In this document: piece after piece, positions 42,203 through 50,958 of the stretch
Layout of the letters: the number at the start of each line of letters is the position of its first letter
Numbering within the stretch: the stretch's first letter is position 1
Source: Bacteroidales bacterium UBA3743
Lineage (GTDB): Bacteria; Bacteroidota; Bacteroidia; Bacteroidales; Paludibacteraceae
Assembly (NCBI GenBank): GCA_002371265.1
Contig: DFGT01000032.1
Coordinates: 83,878-147,877 of the forward strand
Direction of reading: 5' to 3'
Length of the DNA: 64,000 nt
Notes under the pieces: generated by a model
Databases searched by the model: none
The model's input: the letters and a program-made list of their open reading frames with translations, nothing else
What the model was told of the DNA's origin: nothing
Translations under genes and position numbers: made by a program

Positions 42203-44134
42203 CTAATTAAACCTCTTCTTTATCTCTTCTGCCGACACAACCGACATAATCGGTTTGCAGTCTGGCGTAAAATTATAATTGTCACACGCAAAAAGCGATT
42301 CGCACAAATGTTTGACTTCCGCCTCGCTCATCTCTTTGCCGTAGCGTATAGCCTGGCTTTCCGCCATGCTCTGAGCCACTTTGTCGTTCATGACGAAATC
42401 ATCTCCAACCTCACCTTCCGAAATAGACGAGACGATTCCAAGCAACGTCGCCACATTGTCTTCGTTTGTCTTGTCGGCGGGCACCCCACGGATCTCATAA
42501 ACATCACGTGTGATCAGCTGCAGATCGTAGCCAAGATTATTCAGCTGTGGCATTATCTCCTCCACAGTCGCTGATTGCGCAGCGGAAAGTTCAAGTGTCT
42601 GACGGAACATCACCTGATGCGATGGGATCGGAGAATCTTTCAACTCCGACAAGAATTTTTCATACAGCACCCGGATATGAGCCCTGCGCTGATCTATATA
42701 AATAAGATTATCCCCCGATGATGCCACGATATAGCGGCCGGCAAGCTGGAAACAACTGCTGATTTTCGGACGTATTTCCGTCGGCTGCAACAAAGATCCG
42801 CTGAAGCCATTATTGGCAGTTTGTGTTTCTCGTATATTCAAAGTAGACGGAATGTCCTGATAATCTATTGCATTGGTTCCGGTCGGAATCTCAGGCGCGG
42901 CTTTCTCAAAATAGTCGTAAATATCGCCGAATGTGCTTTCGTTGTCGTTTGGCTTAAATCGTCCGCCACATCCGGAAGTTCTTCCGCCCGAACTGCTTTT
43001 CGACGACGGAAATGACGAGTCAAAATCTTTGAACGGGTCAAAATCCGTGTTTATATTCAGATCCGGAGCCTCCAGTGTTGCCTTCTCAAAACCAGGGACA
43101 TAGGCATCATTCACATTGATGTCAAAATCCAAAGTCGGAAATATATTGCATTTTCCCAACGACTCTCTGACAACTGCCGTCAACACCTTATACAGATCCT
43201 GCTCATATTCAAACTTGATTTCTGTCTTGGTAGGATGGACATTGACATCTATCTGATGCGGATCGACCTCAAAATATATGAAAAAACTTGGCGACGTGCC
43301 GTCGTGAAGGAGACGGTCGTATGCGCTTGTCACCGCCTTTCTGAAATACGGATGCTCCATATATCTGCCATTGACGAAGAAAAACTGCTTTTTGTTGCGC
43401 TTGATCGCAGTTTCGGGAGTGCCGACATATCCGCTTATTTTTCCCATTGTCGTCTCGGCACCGATTGAAAGCATCTTACTGTTCAGATTGTTACCATAAA
43501 TATTGCCGATTCTTTCACGTATATTGCTTTTATTCAAGCTATAGCATAGCTTGTCGTTATGGTAAAGTTCAAAAAAGACGTCGGGATAGACAAGAGCGAT
43601 ACGGATAAAATCACGCTCTATATTGCCAAACTCAACATTGTCGCTCTTCATGAACTTGCGTCGGGCAGGCACATTATAGAATAGATCCCTGACAGAGAAA
43701 TTCGCTCCGACAGGGCACGACACTTTGTTGACAGCCTCTATTGTGCCTCCTGATATCAGCACCTGCGTGCCAAGTTCATCAGACTCTCGTCTGGTACGCA
43801 GCTCCACATGTCCGACAGCTGCGATACTGGCAAGAGCCTCACCACGGAATCCCATCGTGCAAAGCACACTCAAATCCTCCACCGAACGGATCTTTGACGT
43901 GGCATGACGCTGGAAAGCCACAACGGCATCCTGCTCACTCATGCCCTTGCCATTGTCGACCACCTGAATCAGTGTGCGTCCAGCATCCTTCACTATGACA
44001 CGAATCTCCGTCGCACCTGCGTCGATGGAATTCTCCACAAGCTCCTTGATCACCGAGCTTGGCTGCTGCACCACCTCACCCGCAGCAATCTGGTCGGCGA
44101 CCGTGTCAGGAAGCAAATGTATTATATCGTCCAT
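42203..44134 (-). CDS. mutL: DNA mismatch repair protein MutL
   Basis: 643 aa. The GHKL ATPase N-terminus is intact: LPDTVADQIAAGEVVQQPSSVIKELVENSIDAGAT, DNGKGM and TMGFRGEAL. The C-terminal dimerisation domain lies from about residue 455 (PKISSCFQLAGRYIVASSGDNLIYIDQRRAHIRVLYEKF). The endonuclease DQHA(X)2E motif is not seen: DQRRAHIRVLYE occupies the place, so nicking activity is doubtful. It follows a hypothetical gene by 7 bp. Confidence 0.95.
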   Translation of the reverse strand: MDDIIHLLPDTVADQIAAGEVVQQPSSVIKELVENSIDAGATEIRVIVKDAGRTLIQVVDNGKGMSEQDAVVAFQRHATSKIRSVEDLSVLCTMGFRGEALASIAAVGHVELRTRRESDELGTQVLISGGTIEAVNKVSCPVGANFSVRDLFYNVPARRKFMKSDNVEFGNIERDFIRIALVYPDVFFELYHNDKLCYSLNKSNIRERIGNIYGNNLNSKMLSIGAETTMGKISGYVGTPETAIKRNKKQFFFVNGRYMEHPYFRKAVTSAYDRLLHDGTSPSFFIYFEVDPHQIDVNVHPTKTEIKFEYEQDLYKVLTAVVRESLGKCNIFPTLDFDINVNDAYVPGFEKATLEAPDLNINTDFDPFKDFDSSFPSSKSSSGGRTSGCGGRFKPNDNESTFGDIYDYFEKAAPEIPTGTNAIDYQDIPSTLNIRETQTANNGFSGSLLQPTEIRPKISSCFQLAGRYIVASSGDNLIYIDQRRAHIRVLYEKFLSELKDSPIPSHQVMFRQTLELSAAQSATVEEIMPQLNNLGYDLQLITRDVYEIRGVPADKTNEDNVATLLGIVSSISEGEVGDDFVMNDKVAQSMAESQAIRYGKEMSEAEVKHLCESLFACDNYNFTPDCKPIMSVVSAEEIKKRFN

Positions 44135-44141
44135 AGTTTAT

Positions 44142-44498
44142 TCAGATTCCAAAAAATTTTAGGATTAAGTAAACGACCAACACCGCCGCTGATATTAAGA
44201 CAACCTTGGTGAACTTGTTTTCGTCAGAAACACCTGATTTTCCTCGCTGCTCACGAAGGAAGCCATGTTGCAAAGTAGTGCGGTGAGGAGTGTTCGACTC
44301 GCAATCATCCGTTTTAGCAGATGATCTAGGAACAAAGTCCATGTCGTCAACATCATCTTTTTGAGCCGCACGTTCCCTTTCCTCCTGCAATTGCTTGCGG
44401 ATTCGCGCCCTACGCTGCTCCATCTCCTCCTTGCGAGGATCCCAATAGCGTGGAGTATAGTTGAACTGACGTATTTCTGGTTTACTGAAAAATCCCAT
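44142..44498 (-). CDS. Tail-anchored protein of 118 aa, function unknown
   Basis: The N-terminus carries FNYTPRYWDPRKEEMEQRRARI, followed by a charged helix and a disordered linker. A single hydrophobic segment at the extreme C-terminus (VVLISAAVLVVYLILKFFGI) predicts a tail anchor in the inner membrane. I recognise the type as a conserved neighbour of mutL in Bacteroidota but not its function. Gaps of 2 bp (mlaF) and 7 bp (mutL) place it in the operon. Confidence 0.8.
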   Translation of the reverse strand: MGFFSKPEIRQFNYTPRYWDPRKEEMEQRRARIRKQLQEERERAAQKDDVDDMDFVPRSSAKTDDCESNTPHRTTLQHGFLREQRGKSGVSDENKFTKVVLISAAVLVVYLILKFFGI

Positions 44499-44500
44499 AT

Positions 44501-45265
44501 TTAAATACCCATCTGGTGGGCCTTCTTAATTTTCTTATACAAGTCGGAAGCAAAGATAAGGTTTTCCAAATCCTCATTTCCTGTGTCGTAAATCTCCGTG
44601 TTGTTGCCCTGCCAACTTTTATGACCCTTGCTAATGAAGACGATGTTCTCACCTATCTCCATCACTGAGTTCATATCATGAGTGTTGATAATTGTAGTGA
44701 TGTTATACTCATGAGTGATTTCAAGGATCAAGCGGTCGATAAGCAAAGATGTCTTGGGATCAAGTCCGGAGTTTGGCTCATCACAAAACAAATATTTTGG
44801 ATTCAGCACAATAGCTCTTGCGATAGCGGCTCTCTTCTGCATACCTCCACTGATTTCAGACGGATAGAGATCCAAAGCACGGAGAAGATCCACTCTTTCC
44901 AAACAAAAACGAGCTCTTTCCTCCATCTCCTCCTCACTCTTATTAGAGAACATACGCAATGGGAACATCACATTATCCTTCACTGTAAGAGAGTCGAACA
45001 ACGCAGATCCCTGGAAAAGCATACCAATCTCACGTCGCAAAAGATTAAGCTCATTCGACTTCATCTGAGAGATATTTCTTCCGTCGTATAGGATTTCACC
45101 GCTGTCGATACGATGGATTCCAGCCACAGACTTCATTAGCACCGTCTTTCCGCTACCACTCTGACCGATAATCAGATTTGCGTGTCCCTCGAGCAGATTG
45201 GCGGAGATGTCGAACAACACCTGCTTGCCATCAAACGATTTGTTTACATTCTTAACCTCAATCAT
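44501..45265 (-). CDS. mlaF: ABC transporter ATP-binding protein, Mla type
   Basis: 254 aa. Walker A GQSGSGKTVL, signature SGGMQKRAAIARAI, Walker B YLFCDEPNSGLD and the H-loop NTHDMNS are visible. Similarity to MlaF rests on these and on the adjacent MlaE permease. Mla systems move phospholipids between the membranes to keep outer-membrane asymmetry. The MlaD-type MCE protein is not in the window. Confidence 0.9.
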   Translation of the reverse strand: MIEVKNVNKSFDGKQVLFDISANLLEGHANLIIGQSGSGKTVLMKSVAGIHRIDSGEILYDGRNISQMKSNELNLLRREIGMLFQGSALFDSLTVKDNVMFPLRMFSNKSEEEMEERARFCLERVDLLRALDLYPSEISGGMQKRAAIARAIVLNPKYLFCDEPNSGLDPKTSLLIDRLILEITHEYNITTIINTHDMNSVMEIGENIVFISKGHKSWQGNNTEIYDTGNEDLENLIFASDLYKKIKKAHQMGI

Positions 45266-45276
45266 ATCTCAACTTT

Positions 45277-46017
45277 TTAGGACAACAACAATTTAGTCAA
45301 CATCACGTCGAACAACAGGATTATCACACTGCTATTCACCACCGCATTTGTACTTGCCTTTCCCACTTCACGAGCTCCACCTTTGACTGTGTAGCCATAA
45401 TAAGAAGCTATCGACGTCACGATAAACGCAAACACCAAGCTCTTCTCTATAGAATACTGGATACTATATGGCAAAAACGAGTATTGGATACCCTGCTCAT
45501 ATTCCATCGGAGTGATCATTTCCGTAAATAAAGCCACTCCAAAACCACCGAGCAAACCCGTCGTGATACTGAATGTGACAAGACAAGGAATCATTGTGAC
45601 AAACGCCAGGATCTTTGGCAAAATCAGATAGTTGGCAGAGTTGACACCCATAATATCCAAAGCGTCAATTTGCTCTGTGATTCTCATAGTTCCAATTTCA
45701 GACGCGATATTAGACCCCACCTTACCAGCAAGGATCAGACACAAAATCGCAGAAGAGAACTCCAGGATCATAGTCTCACGAGTGGCATAACCCGTAAGCT
45801 GCGACGGAAGGAACGGACTCTCCGTATTGATTCTCATCTGAATACAGATCACCGCACCGATAAACACCGATATGATACACACAATCGGCAGAGAGTTGAT
45901 ACCCTGCTTGTGAAGTTCACGCACATATTGTTTGCCAAACATTTTCCAACTGTCTGGTTTGGAAAATGTTTTCCACATCAATCTGCTATAATCGCCTACC
46001 CTTTCAATGGCATTCAT
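45277..46017 (-). CDS. mlaE: ABC transporter permease, MlaE family
   Basis: 246 aa with five to six hydrophobic segments. The family motif is present: ILEFSSAILCLILAGKVGSNIASEIGTMRITEQIDALDIMGVNSANYLILPKI. It forms the membrane channel for phospholipid with MlaF, 11 bp downstream. It heads the five-gene operon ending with the CobW-type GTPase. Confidence 0.92.
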   Translation of the reverse strand: MNAIERVGDYSRLMWKTFSKPDSWKMFGKQYVRELHKQGINSLPIVCIISVFIGAVICIQMRINTESPFLPSQLTGYATRETMILEFSSAILCLILAGKVGSNIASEIGTMRITEQIDALDIMGVNSANYLILPKILAFVTMIPCLVTFSITTGLLGGFGVALFTEMITPMEYEQGIQYSFLPYSIQYSIEKSLVFAFIVTSIASYYGYTVKGGAREVGKASTNAVVNSSVIILLFDVMLTKLLLS

Positions 46018-46088
46018 AATTAGTCGAAAATTAGTTCTACCGCAAAGATAATATTTTCAAAGTGAAATGCGAAATGAGGAATGCAAAA

Positions 46089-46241
46089 TCATTTGCGTAC
46101 TTTGGAATATACATATATATAATATGACACATTACATACTTCACAGAGAATGTTCAAATCTTTATAATCCTCAAATTCGTCCAAATCACGTAAAATAACG
46201 TTAGTTCGCATCGTTTTTATGACAACTTTGGATGTTGTCAT
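46089..46241 (-). CDS. Possible small protein of 50 aa, doubtful
   Basis: From ATG 46241 the frame reads MTTSKVVIKTMRTNVILRDLDEFEDYKDLN and ends YYIYVYSKVRK. It follows a promoter-like box (46319-46326) and a perfect inverted repeat. No family is recognised; it may be the stump of a larger lost gene. Confidence 0.3.
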   Translation of the reverse strand: MTTSKVVIKTMRTNVILRDLDEFEDYKDLNILCEVCNVSYYIYVYSKVRK

Positions 46242-46266
46242 CTGCAAATTCTTTTGTTTGATTTTG

Positions 46267-46326
46267 TTGATTTTCGCAAAATGAGCACAGCGAAATTTTG
46301 CGAAAATCAATCATACTGCAAACTTA
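46267..46326 (-). promoter_or_regulatory. Promoter box followed by a perfect 16-bp inverted repeat
   Basis: TAAGTTTG (minus strand, 46319-46326) matches TAnnTTTG. Downstream, ATTTTGCGAAAATCAA and its exact complement TTGATTTTCGCAAAAT (46267-46282 and 46295-46310) flank 12 nt. The arrangement resembles the dyad repeats at the DUF4143 promoters, but no ATPase follows. Confidence 0.6.
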
Positions 46327-46340
46327 GAGATGAATTGTAA

Positions 46341-46535
46341 TCTGTGAATCATTTTCCACTTTCTGATTAATATTTAACCTCCTTTTCTCATAAAAAGACA
46401 AAGTCTTTCTTTGTGAACTTTTTCTCTCTGTGGTTTTATTAAATTTATGTGCTCGCCTACGGCTCGCACGTGGGAAGGGGTTAGGGCCAATATCAATCAA
46501 ACATGGGCCCTTAACAATCCTCATTTATGACACTC
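46341..46535. repeat. Dispersed intergenic repeat, copy B
   Basis: About 190 bp colinear with copy A (13768-13945): ATTTTCCACTTTCTGATT, CTCATAAAAA, CTCTGTGGTTTTATTAAATT, GTGCTCGCCTACGGCTCGCA, GGGGTTAGGGC, CTTAACAATCCTC. The rest of the gap to 46829 is AT-rich with no supported gene. Confidence 0.8.
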
Positions 46536-46829
46536 CTACTATCTTTTTGATTTCGTAGTATTCACGTTAAAATAAATGATGTCAAATAAAATTCATCCAC
46601 ACACAAAAACAACTTCTAAATCAAAACGGAGGAGAAAAACACAGGTAAGTTTTCTTAAAAAGTGTTGCGATTTCTTAAATTGCTCAACAACTATGTTAAA
46701 TATCATTAAAATCTGGCATTTCGTACAAAAAAAAGGGATTTTTTCCAGTGTTGTTTACAGTCAAGAATATATTTTTGCAAACGGTTACGAGAGAAGGATT
46801 CGTCCCAACTTCTATCGCAATCCTAATTT

Positions 46830-46837
46830 TATATTTG
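46830..46837 (+). promoter_or_regulatory. -7 box of the outer-membrane barrel gene
   Basis: TATATTTG (TAnnTTTG), 28 nt before the ATG at 46866. Confidence 0.55.
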
Positions 46838-46865
46838 GGACATAATTATTCTTAAAATTTACAGA

Positions 46866-47579
46866 ATGAAAAAATTATTTTTACTAGCTGCCACATTATT
46901 CAGTATGTCTGTGTTTGCTCAAGAGCAAGGAGATGACAACGGTTTCGGATTGAAGATACACGCTGGAATCTGCGGAAGTAATTATGGAGCACAGAAGGTA
47001 GAAGTAGACCTAGGTCCATTGTCAGGCGACAGCGAGTGGAAAAAAGACGAGAATCGTTCAAACAAGCCATTGTTTGGAGCAAGCATAGACAACCGTTGGT
47101 ATGTAGCTAACCCAGGCAACTTCGGTATTGCTATCGACGCTCGTTGGTTAGATATCGCTGTCGGAAAATCTAAATGGGAAAAAGAAGGAGTAGAGTATCT
47201 AAATTCCACAAATGCTCAGATAGGTCTATTAATGCCAGGTGTTATCGGAACATTCTACTTGGATAATGAAATGGCTATTGATGCCTTCTACAACGTAGGT
47301 CCTACAATGGCTATGTCAGCAGTTGAATCTAGCTTAGACAACGCAATTTATGATTCATTGGAAGACACAAAATGGGGATTCGGTTTCTCTCACTTCCTTG
47401 GTGCTGCATTCCGTTTCAAGGTATTCCAGGCTGGTGTCGAGTACAATTTCGCTCCTCTAAAGTCAGTAACTTGGTTTGATGACGAAGAGGAAGGCTCTGT
47501 AGAAGATGCATTTAATAGTGTTGCTGAGACAAAAACTAAATTCAACAATCTTCGCATCTTCCTAGGATTCAAGTTCTAA
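46866..47579 (+). CDS. Outer-membrane beta-barrel protein
   Basis: 237 aa. Signal peptide to about residue 19 (SMSVFAQ). The mature part alternates amphipathic strands and ends with the barrel-type LRIFLGFKF, whose terminal Phe is the usual Bam signal. It resembles porin-like family barrels of Bacteroidota; ligand unknown. It has its own promoter and terminator. Codon use (many TCA, GGA, CTA) resembles highly expressed genes here, but that is only an impression. Confidence 0.85.
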   Translation: MKKLFLLAATLFSMSVFAQEQGDDNGFGLKIHAGICGSNYGAQKVEVDLGPLSGDSEWKKDENRSNKPLFGASIDNRWYVANPGNFGIAIDARWLDIAVGKSKWEKEGVEYLNSTNAQIGLLMPGVIGTFYLDNEMAIDAFYNVGPTMAMSAVESSLDNAIYDSLEDTKWGFGFSHFLGAAFRFKVFQAGVEYNFAPLKSVTWFDDEEEGSVEDAFNSVAETKTKFNNLRIFLGFKF

Positions 47580-47602
47580 TTTGAACCCTAACATACAATG
47601 AC

Positions 47603-47634
47603 AAAGGCGGGTCAATCGACTCGCCTTTATTTTG
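47603..47634 (+). terminator. Terminator of the outer-membrane barrel gene
   Basis: AAAGGCG-GTC pairs with GAC-CGCCTTT, followed by ATTTTGTTT, 24 nt past the stop. Confidence 0.8.
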
Positions 47635-47720
47635 TTTACCTAAATCTTTTTTCGTTTTCTCTAATAAATTGCGATAGTACGGTGATTGAGATGTTACTCC
47701 CTTAGTAAACCTCTATGTTT

Positions 47721-48038
47721 TTATATCACCATCGCCAACCCCACCGTCAGCAGACAAAACGGAATGCTCAAGATTGTGGTCCATTTCAAGTCCGCACCCA
47801 AATAATAGAGCATGCATGCTGAAAATATAAGGTTGAAGACGGAATTGACCGCAATCGCGTCTCCTCCTAAATCGGCGGCAAACCATGCTCCTGCTATCGT
47901 GACACACACCAGATAGACGAGCAGGTCGATGCGGTGAAACCCGTGAGTGACAAATGCCGCCTTGATTCCCAACACCAACAGCACAGCCGCGTGAATCAAA
48001 AAGAGCGGACAAAGTGCATTTTTTAACACTTCATACAT
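47721..48038 (-). CDS. Small inner-membrane protein of 105 aa
   Basis: Three to four hydrophobic segments (PLFLIHAAVLLVLGIKAAF, LLVYLVCVTIAGAWFA, SVFNLIFSACMLYYLG, TILSIPFCLLTVGLAMVI) with little loop. No family is recognised. It follows sufE by 6 bp, so it belongs to the suf operon here, without obvious link to sulfur transfer. The overlapping frame 47713-48012 is rejected. Confidence 0.7.
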   Translation of the reverse strand: MYEVLKNALCPLFLIHAAVLLVLGIKAAFVTHGFHRIDLLVYLVCVTIAGAWFAADLGGDAIAVNSVFNLIFSACMLYYLGADLKWTTILSIPFCLLTVGLAMVI

Positions 48039-48044
48039 AATACA

Positions 48045-48473
48045 TTATTTTTGTTGCTGCGCGGCGAATGCCATCGCATACAGCCTCATCTGTTTGATCA
48101 TCGCCAACATACCGTTGGAACGAGTCGGCGTAAGATGCTCCTGCAAACCGATCTTGTCGATGAAAGTAAGTTTTGCATCAAGAATATCCTGTGGCTCATT
48201 GCCAGACAGAATATACACAAGGATGGATACAATTCCGTTGACGATCTCAGTGTTGCTCTCTCCCTGATAGTATACCTTACCATCTACCAACTCAGCATTC
48301 ACCCACACCTTACTCTGACATCCTTCTATCAAATGGCTGTCGTCTTTGTAACGTGCGTCGATGCCGGCGCCGTCATTACCCTTGTCTATAATCAACTGGT
48401 ATATGTCCAGCCAATCATCTGAGAACGAGAATTCCTCTATGATTTCCTCTTCTCTTTCGTCAATCAAACTCAT
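48045..48473 (-). CDS. sufE: Sulfur acceptor protein SufE
   Basis: 142 aa. The active Cys lies in LIEGCQSKVWVNAEL near residue 53, and ADNTEIVNGI-like ESNTEIVNGIVSILVYILSG is the family core. It takes persulfide from SufS for Fe-S cluster assembly. It lies 8 bp downstream of sufS. Confidence 0.95.
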   Translation of the reverse strand: MSLIDEREEEIIEEFSFSDDWLDIYQLIIDKGNDGAGIDARYKDDSHLIEGCQSKVWVNAELVDGKVYYQGESNTEIVNGIVSILVYILSGNEPQDILDAKLTFIDKIGLQEHLTPTRSNGMLAMIKQMRLYAMAFAAQQQK

Positions 48474-48481
48474 ATCTGTAA

Positions 48482-49711
48482 TTAATGCTTCTTTCTGTTA
48501 AACATTGATGCCACTCTTGCCAATCCTGCGACGAAGGCATCAATCTCCTCTTTTGTATTGTAGACGGCAAACGATGCACGCACCGTACCTTCTATTCCAA
48601 AATGATGCATCACCGGCTCCGCACAATGATGTCCTGTTCTGACAGCAATTCCCAACTTGTCCAATAGTGTGCCGACGTCGTATGGATGAATATTGCCAAC
48701 CAAAAATGAAACCAATCCGCTCTTCTGGTCATTCTCTCCAATGAATCGCATTCCTTCGATCTCCTTCATCTTCTCTTCCGCATAAAGACGCAATGACTCC
48801 TCGTATGCGTGGATCTTCTCAATTCCAATCGCAGAGACGTAATTGAGCGCGGCTGCCAAAGCTGTCGATCCGATATAGTCGGGGGTGCCAGCCTCAAACT
48901 TGAACGGAAGCTCATTGAATGTGGTGCCTGCAAAACTTACATTCTTGATCATCTCACCACCACCCTGATATGGAGGCAGTTTGTCGAGCCATGCCTCTTT
49001 GCCATAAAGCACACCTATGCCCGTCGGACCGTAAACCTTGTGTCCTGAGAAAACAAAGAAGTCAACATCAAGTTTCTTCACATCCACCTTTATATGCGGA
49101 GTGGATTGTGCACCGTCAACAAGGACAGGCACATTATGAGCGTGTGCTATTCGCACGATTTCTTCCACAGGATTGACTGTGCCAAGTGTATTGGAGACGT
49201 GAGTGACAGACACCAGCTTGGTGCGCGATGTAATCATCTCCTCCAATTTTTCCACCTGAAGATGTCCGCGTTCATCAAACGGAATCACCTTTATCTTGAT
49301 ATCTTTTCTCTGTTGCTGAAGTTGCCAAGGCACAATGTTGGAATGATGTTCCATCTCCGACACGATGATTTCATCACCGTCCACACACTGGCTTCTTACA
49401 AAAGAATCAGCCACAAGGTTGATTGCCTCAGTTGTGCCACGAGTGAAGATTATCTCACACGACTTTTCAGCCCCGATGAACTTCTGCACAGTTGCTCGAG
49501 CCTCCTCATGAGCCATTGTAGCCGTCTGGCTCAAAAAATGAACACCACGATGGATGTTGGCATTTTGTGTGGAATAATTTCCGACAATAGTATCCAACAC
49601 TATCTGCGGCTTCTGTGTAGTGGCCGCATTATCAAAATATATTAACGGTTTTCCGTAGACTTCCTGGCCTAAAATCGGAAAATCCTTGCGAATCGACTCT
49701 ATATCTAACAT
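48482..49711 (-). CDS. sufS: Cysteine desulfurase SufS
   Basis: 409 aa from ATG 49711. YFDNAATTQKP opens the PLP fold type I domain; the PLP lysine is in FVFSGHKVYGPTGIGVLYG, and the active-site Cys is in VRTGHHCAEPVMHHFG. The ORF can be extended to 49756, but that region overlaps the promoter box, so a start at 49711 or 49717 is preferred. It mobilises sulfur from cysteine and passes it to SufE. Confidence 0.95.
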   Translation of the reverse strand: MLDIESIRKDFPILGQEVYGKPLIYFDNAATTQKPQIVLDTIVGNYSTQNANIHRGVHFLSQTATMAHEEARATVQKFIGAEKSCEIIFTRGTTEAINLVADSFVRSQCVDGDEIIVSEMEHHSNIVPWQLQQQRKDIKIKVIPFDERGHLQVEKLEEMITSRTKLVSVTHVSNTLGTVNPVEEIVRIAHAHNVPVLVDGAQSTPHIKVDVKKLDVDFFVFSGHKVYGPTGIGVLYGKEAWLDKLPPYQGGGEMIKNVSFAGTTFNELPFKFEAGTPDYIGSTALAAALNYVSAIGIEKIHAYEESLRLYAEEKMKEIEGMRFIGENDQKSGLVSFLVGNIHPYDVGTLLDKLGIAVRTGHHCAEPVMHHFGIEGTVRASFAVYNTKEEIDAFVAGLARVASMFNRKKH

Positions 49712-49753
49712 TTGCATTTTCGTTTTACGGGCTGTTTGTTCGTTTTTGGAGTG

Positions 49754-49761
49754 CAAAATTA
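49754..49761 (-). promoter_or_regulatory. -7 box of the sufS-sufE operon
   Basis: TAATTTTG on the minus strand. It lies 43 nt upstream of the chosen sufS start and decides against the longer ORF. Confidence 0.6.
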
Positions 49762-49823
49762 CAAACTTTTTACAGCATTTTTTAGAAGCTGCTTAAATTT
49801 ATTAAAAATTTTGACTGTGGCAT

Positions 49824-49986
49824 TGAGGATTGTTAAGGGCGGAACGCCCTAACCTCCCCCCTCTCTCCGCAAGTCCGTACGGACGAGCGACCCAATATTT
49901 GATTCAAATCTCTTTCTCTCATAAAATTCTCTTAAGACTCCGTGTCTCTGTGTTTATTCTATAAGCACTCATCTTCTGCTCGTGCA
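49824..49986. repeat. Dispersed intergenic repeat, rearranged copy C
   Basis: The left part begins AGGATTGTTAAGGGC and continues GGAACGCCCTAACC, the exact reverse complement of the right end of copy A. The right part (TTTCTCTCATAAAATTCTC, CTCTGTGTTTATTCTATAAG, CTGCTCGTGC) follows copies A and B in direct orientation. One half has been inverted. Confidence 0.75.
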
Positions 49987-49998
49987 TTACGTATAATT

Positions 49999-50958
49999 TC
50001 ACATTCCGCTCACCTCCGGCCTGCATTTCACAATATCTATGTCGTACAGGATGACCTCAGTCTCATTTTTTCGGAATGTCACTTTAGCCATCTTTGCCTT
50101 GTTGCCATCCTCCCTACTTTGATCAAAGACAAAATTACCAAGACTATAAATCACAGTACAATCCTTGACATTTTTTACAGGCTGCACTATATGCGGATGA
50201 TGCCCTACAATCACATCCGTGCCTGCACTTGCCAATAGCATAGCATCCATCTGTTGCTGATGCGAAGGATACGGCATAAACTCCACACCCCAATGCACAA
50301 CCGCAATTATTTTTGCATCCGGATGTTTCTGCTTATAAGATGAAATTCGGGCAGCCAACTCATTTCCCTTCTCCATACAAATTCCCGGTTCCCCGTCAGT
50401 CTGGATCCAGTTTTCAAGTCGGAGAAAAACGCTGTTGAACAGAGCCACTTTTATTCCGTTCTTTTCCAATTCAACAGGTTTGACTCGCTCTTCATCCGTA
50501 AAGCCAAAACCCATAGGTATGATATCATTGTCTTTTAAAACCCTGACTGTATTCAGCAAACCTGTGCTTCCTTGGTCGTAAGTATGGTTGTTGGCCATTG
50601 CGGCATGAGTGACGCCATATTGTTTTAGCGACGCTGCCCATTTCTCATCAGCCTTGAAAATATATTTTTTCATCACCGGTGTGTAGACGTCGGTAAGCGG
50701 ACATTCTAGATTTATCACCGTCGCATCAGCCGCCAGAAACGAATCTTTTACAGCCGAAAAGATATAGTCGATTCCTTTACGCTCTATCTGTTTCCTCACA
50801 CCACGGTCGAGCAAAACATCTCCCGTAAACACAATGCTTAGTTCATCTTCGTTTGTGGAGACGCGATGATTCACGTCTCCAGAGGAACAGCTATTTGCTA
50901 TTACGGCTAAAACGATGATTATGGATTTAGCAACCCGACGAATAGAGATAGTCCACAT
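49999..50958 (-). CDS. CapA/PgsA-family metallophosphatase-like lipoprotein
   Basis: 319 aa. An N-terminal lipobox (ANSC near residue 22) anchors it. The PGA_cap core is clear: SIVFTGDVLLDRGVR with metal-binding Asp, AMANNHTYDQGSTGLLNTV with NH, VVHWGVEFMPYPSHQQQ and IVGHHPHIVQPV. Named for capsule poly-glutamate synthesis in Bacillus, such proteins are common outside capsule loci and their role here is unknown. It overlaps the end of the DUF3160 gene by 32 bp, with the reading frame starting inside it. Confidence 0.9.
   Translation of the reverse strand: MWTISIRRVAKSIIIVLAVIANSCSSGDVNHRVSTNEDELSIVFTGDVLLDRGVRKQIERKGIDYIFSAVKDSFLAADATVINLECPLTDVYTPVMKKYIFKADEKWAASLKQYGVTHAAMANNHTYDQGSTGLLNTVRVLKDNDIIPMGFGFTDEERVKPVELEKNGIKVALFNSVFLRLENWIQTDGEPGICMEKGNELAARISSYKQKHPDAKIIAVVHWGVEFMPYPSHQQQMDAMLLASAGTDVIVGHHPHIVQPVKNVKDCTVIYSLGNFVFDQSREDGNKAKMAKVTFRKNETEVILYDIDIVKCRPEVSGM

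Noticed and set aside
46576..46845. 89-codon plus-strand frame before the outer-membrane barrel gene
   Set aside because: AT-rich, overlaps the promoter of the barrel gene and shows no family features.
47713..48012. 99-codon frame overlapping the small membrane protein gene
   Set aside because: Alternative frame of the same stretch; the 105-aa frame has clean membrane segments and follows sufE by 6 bp.
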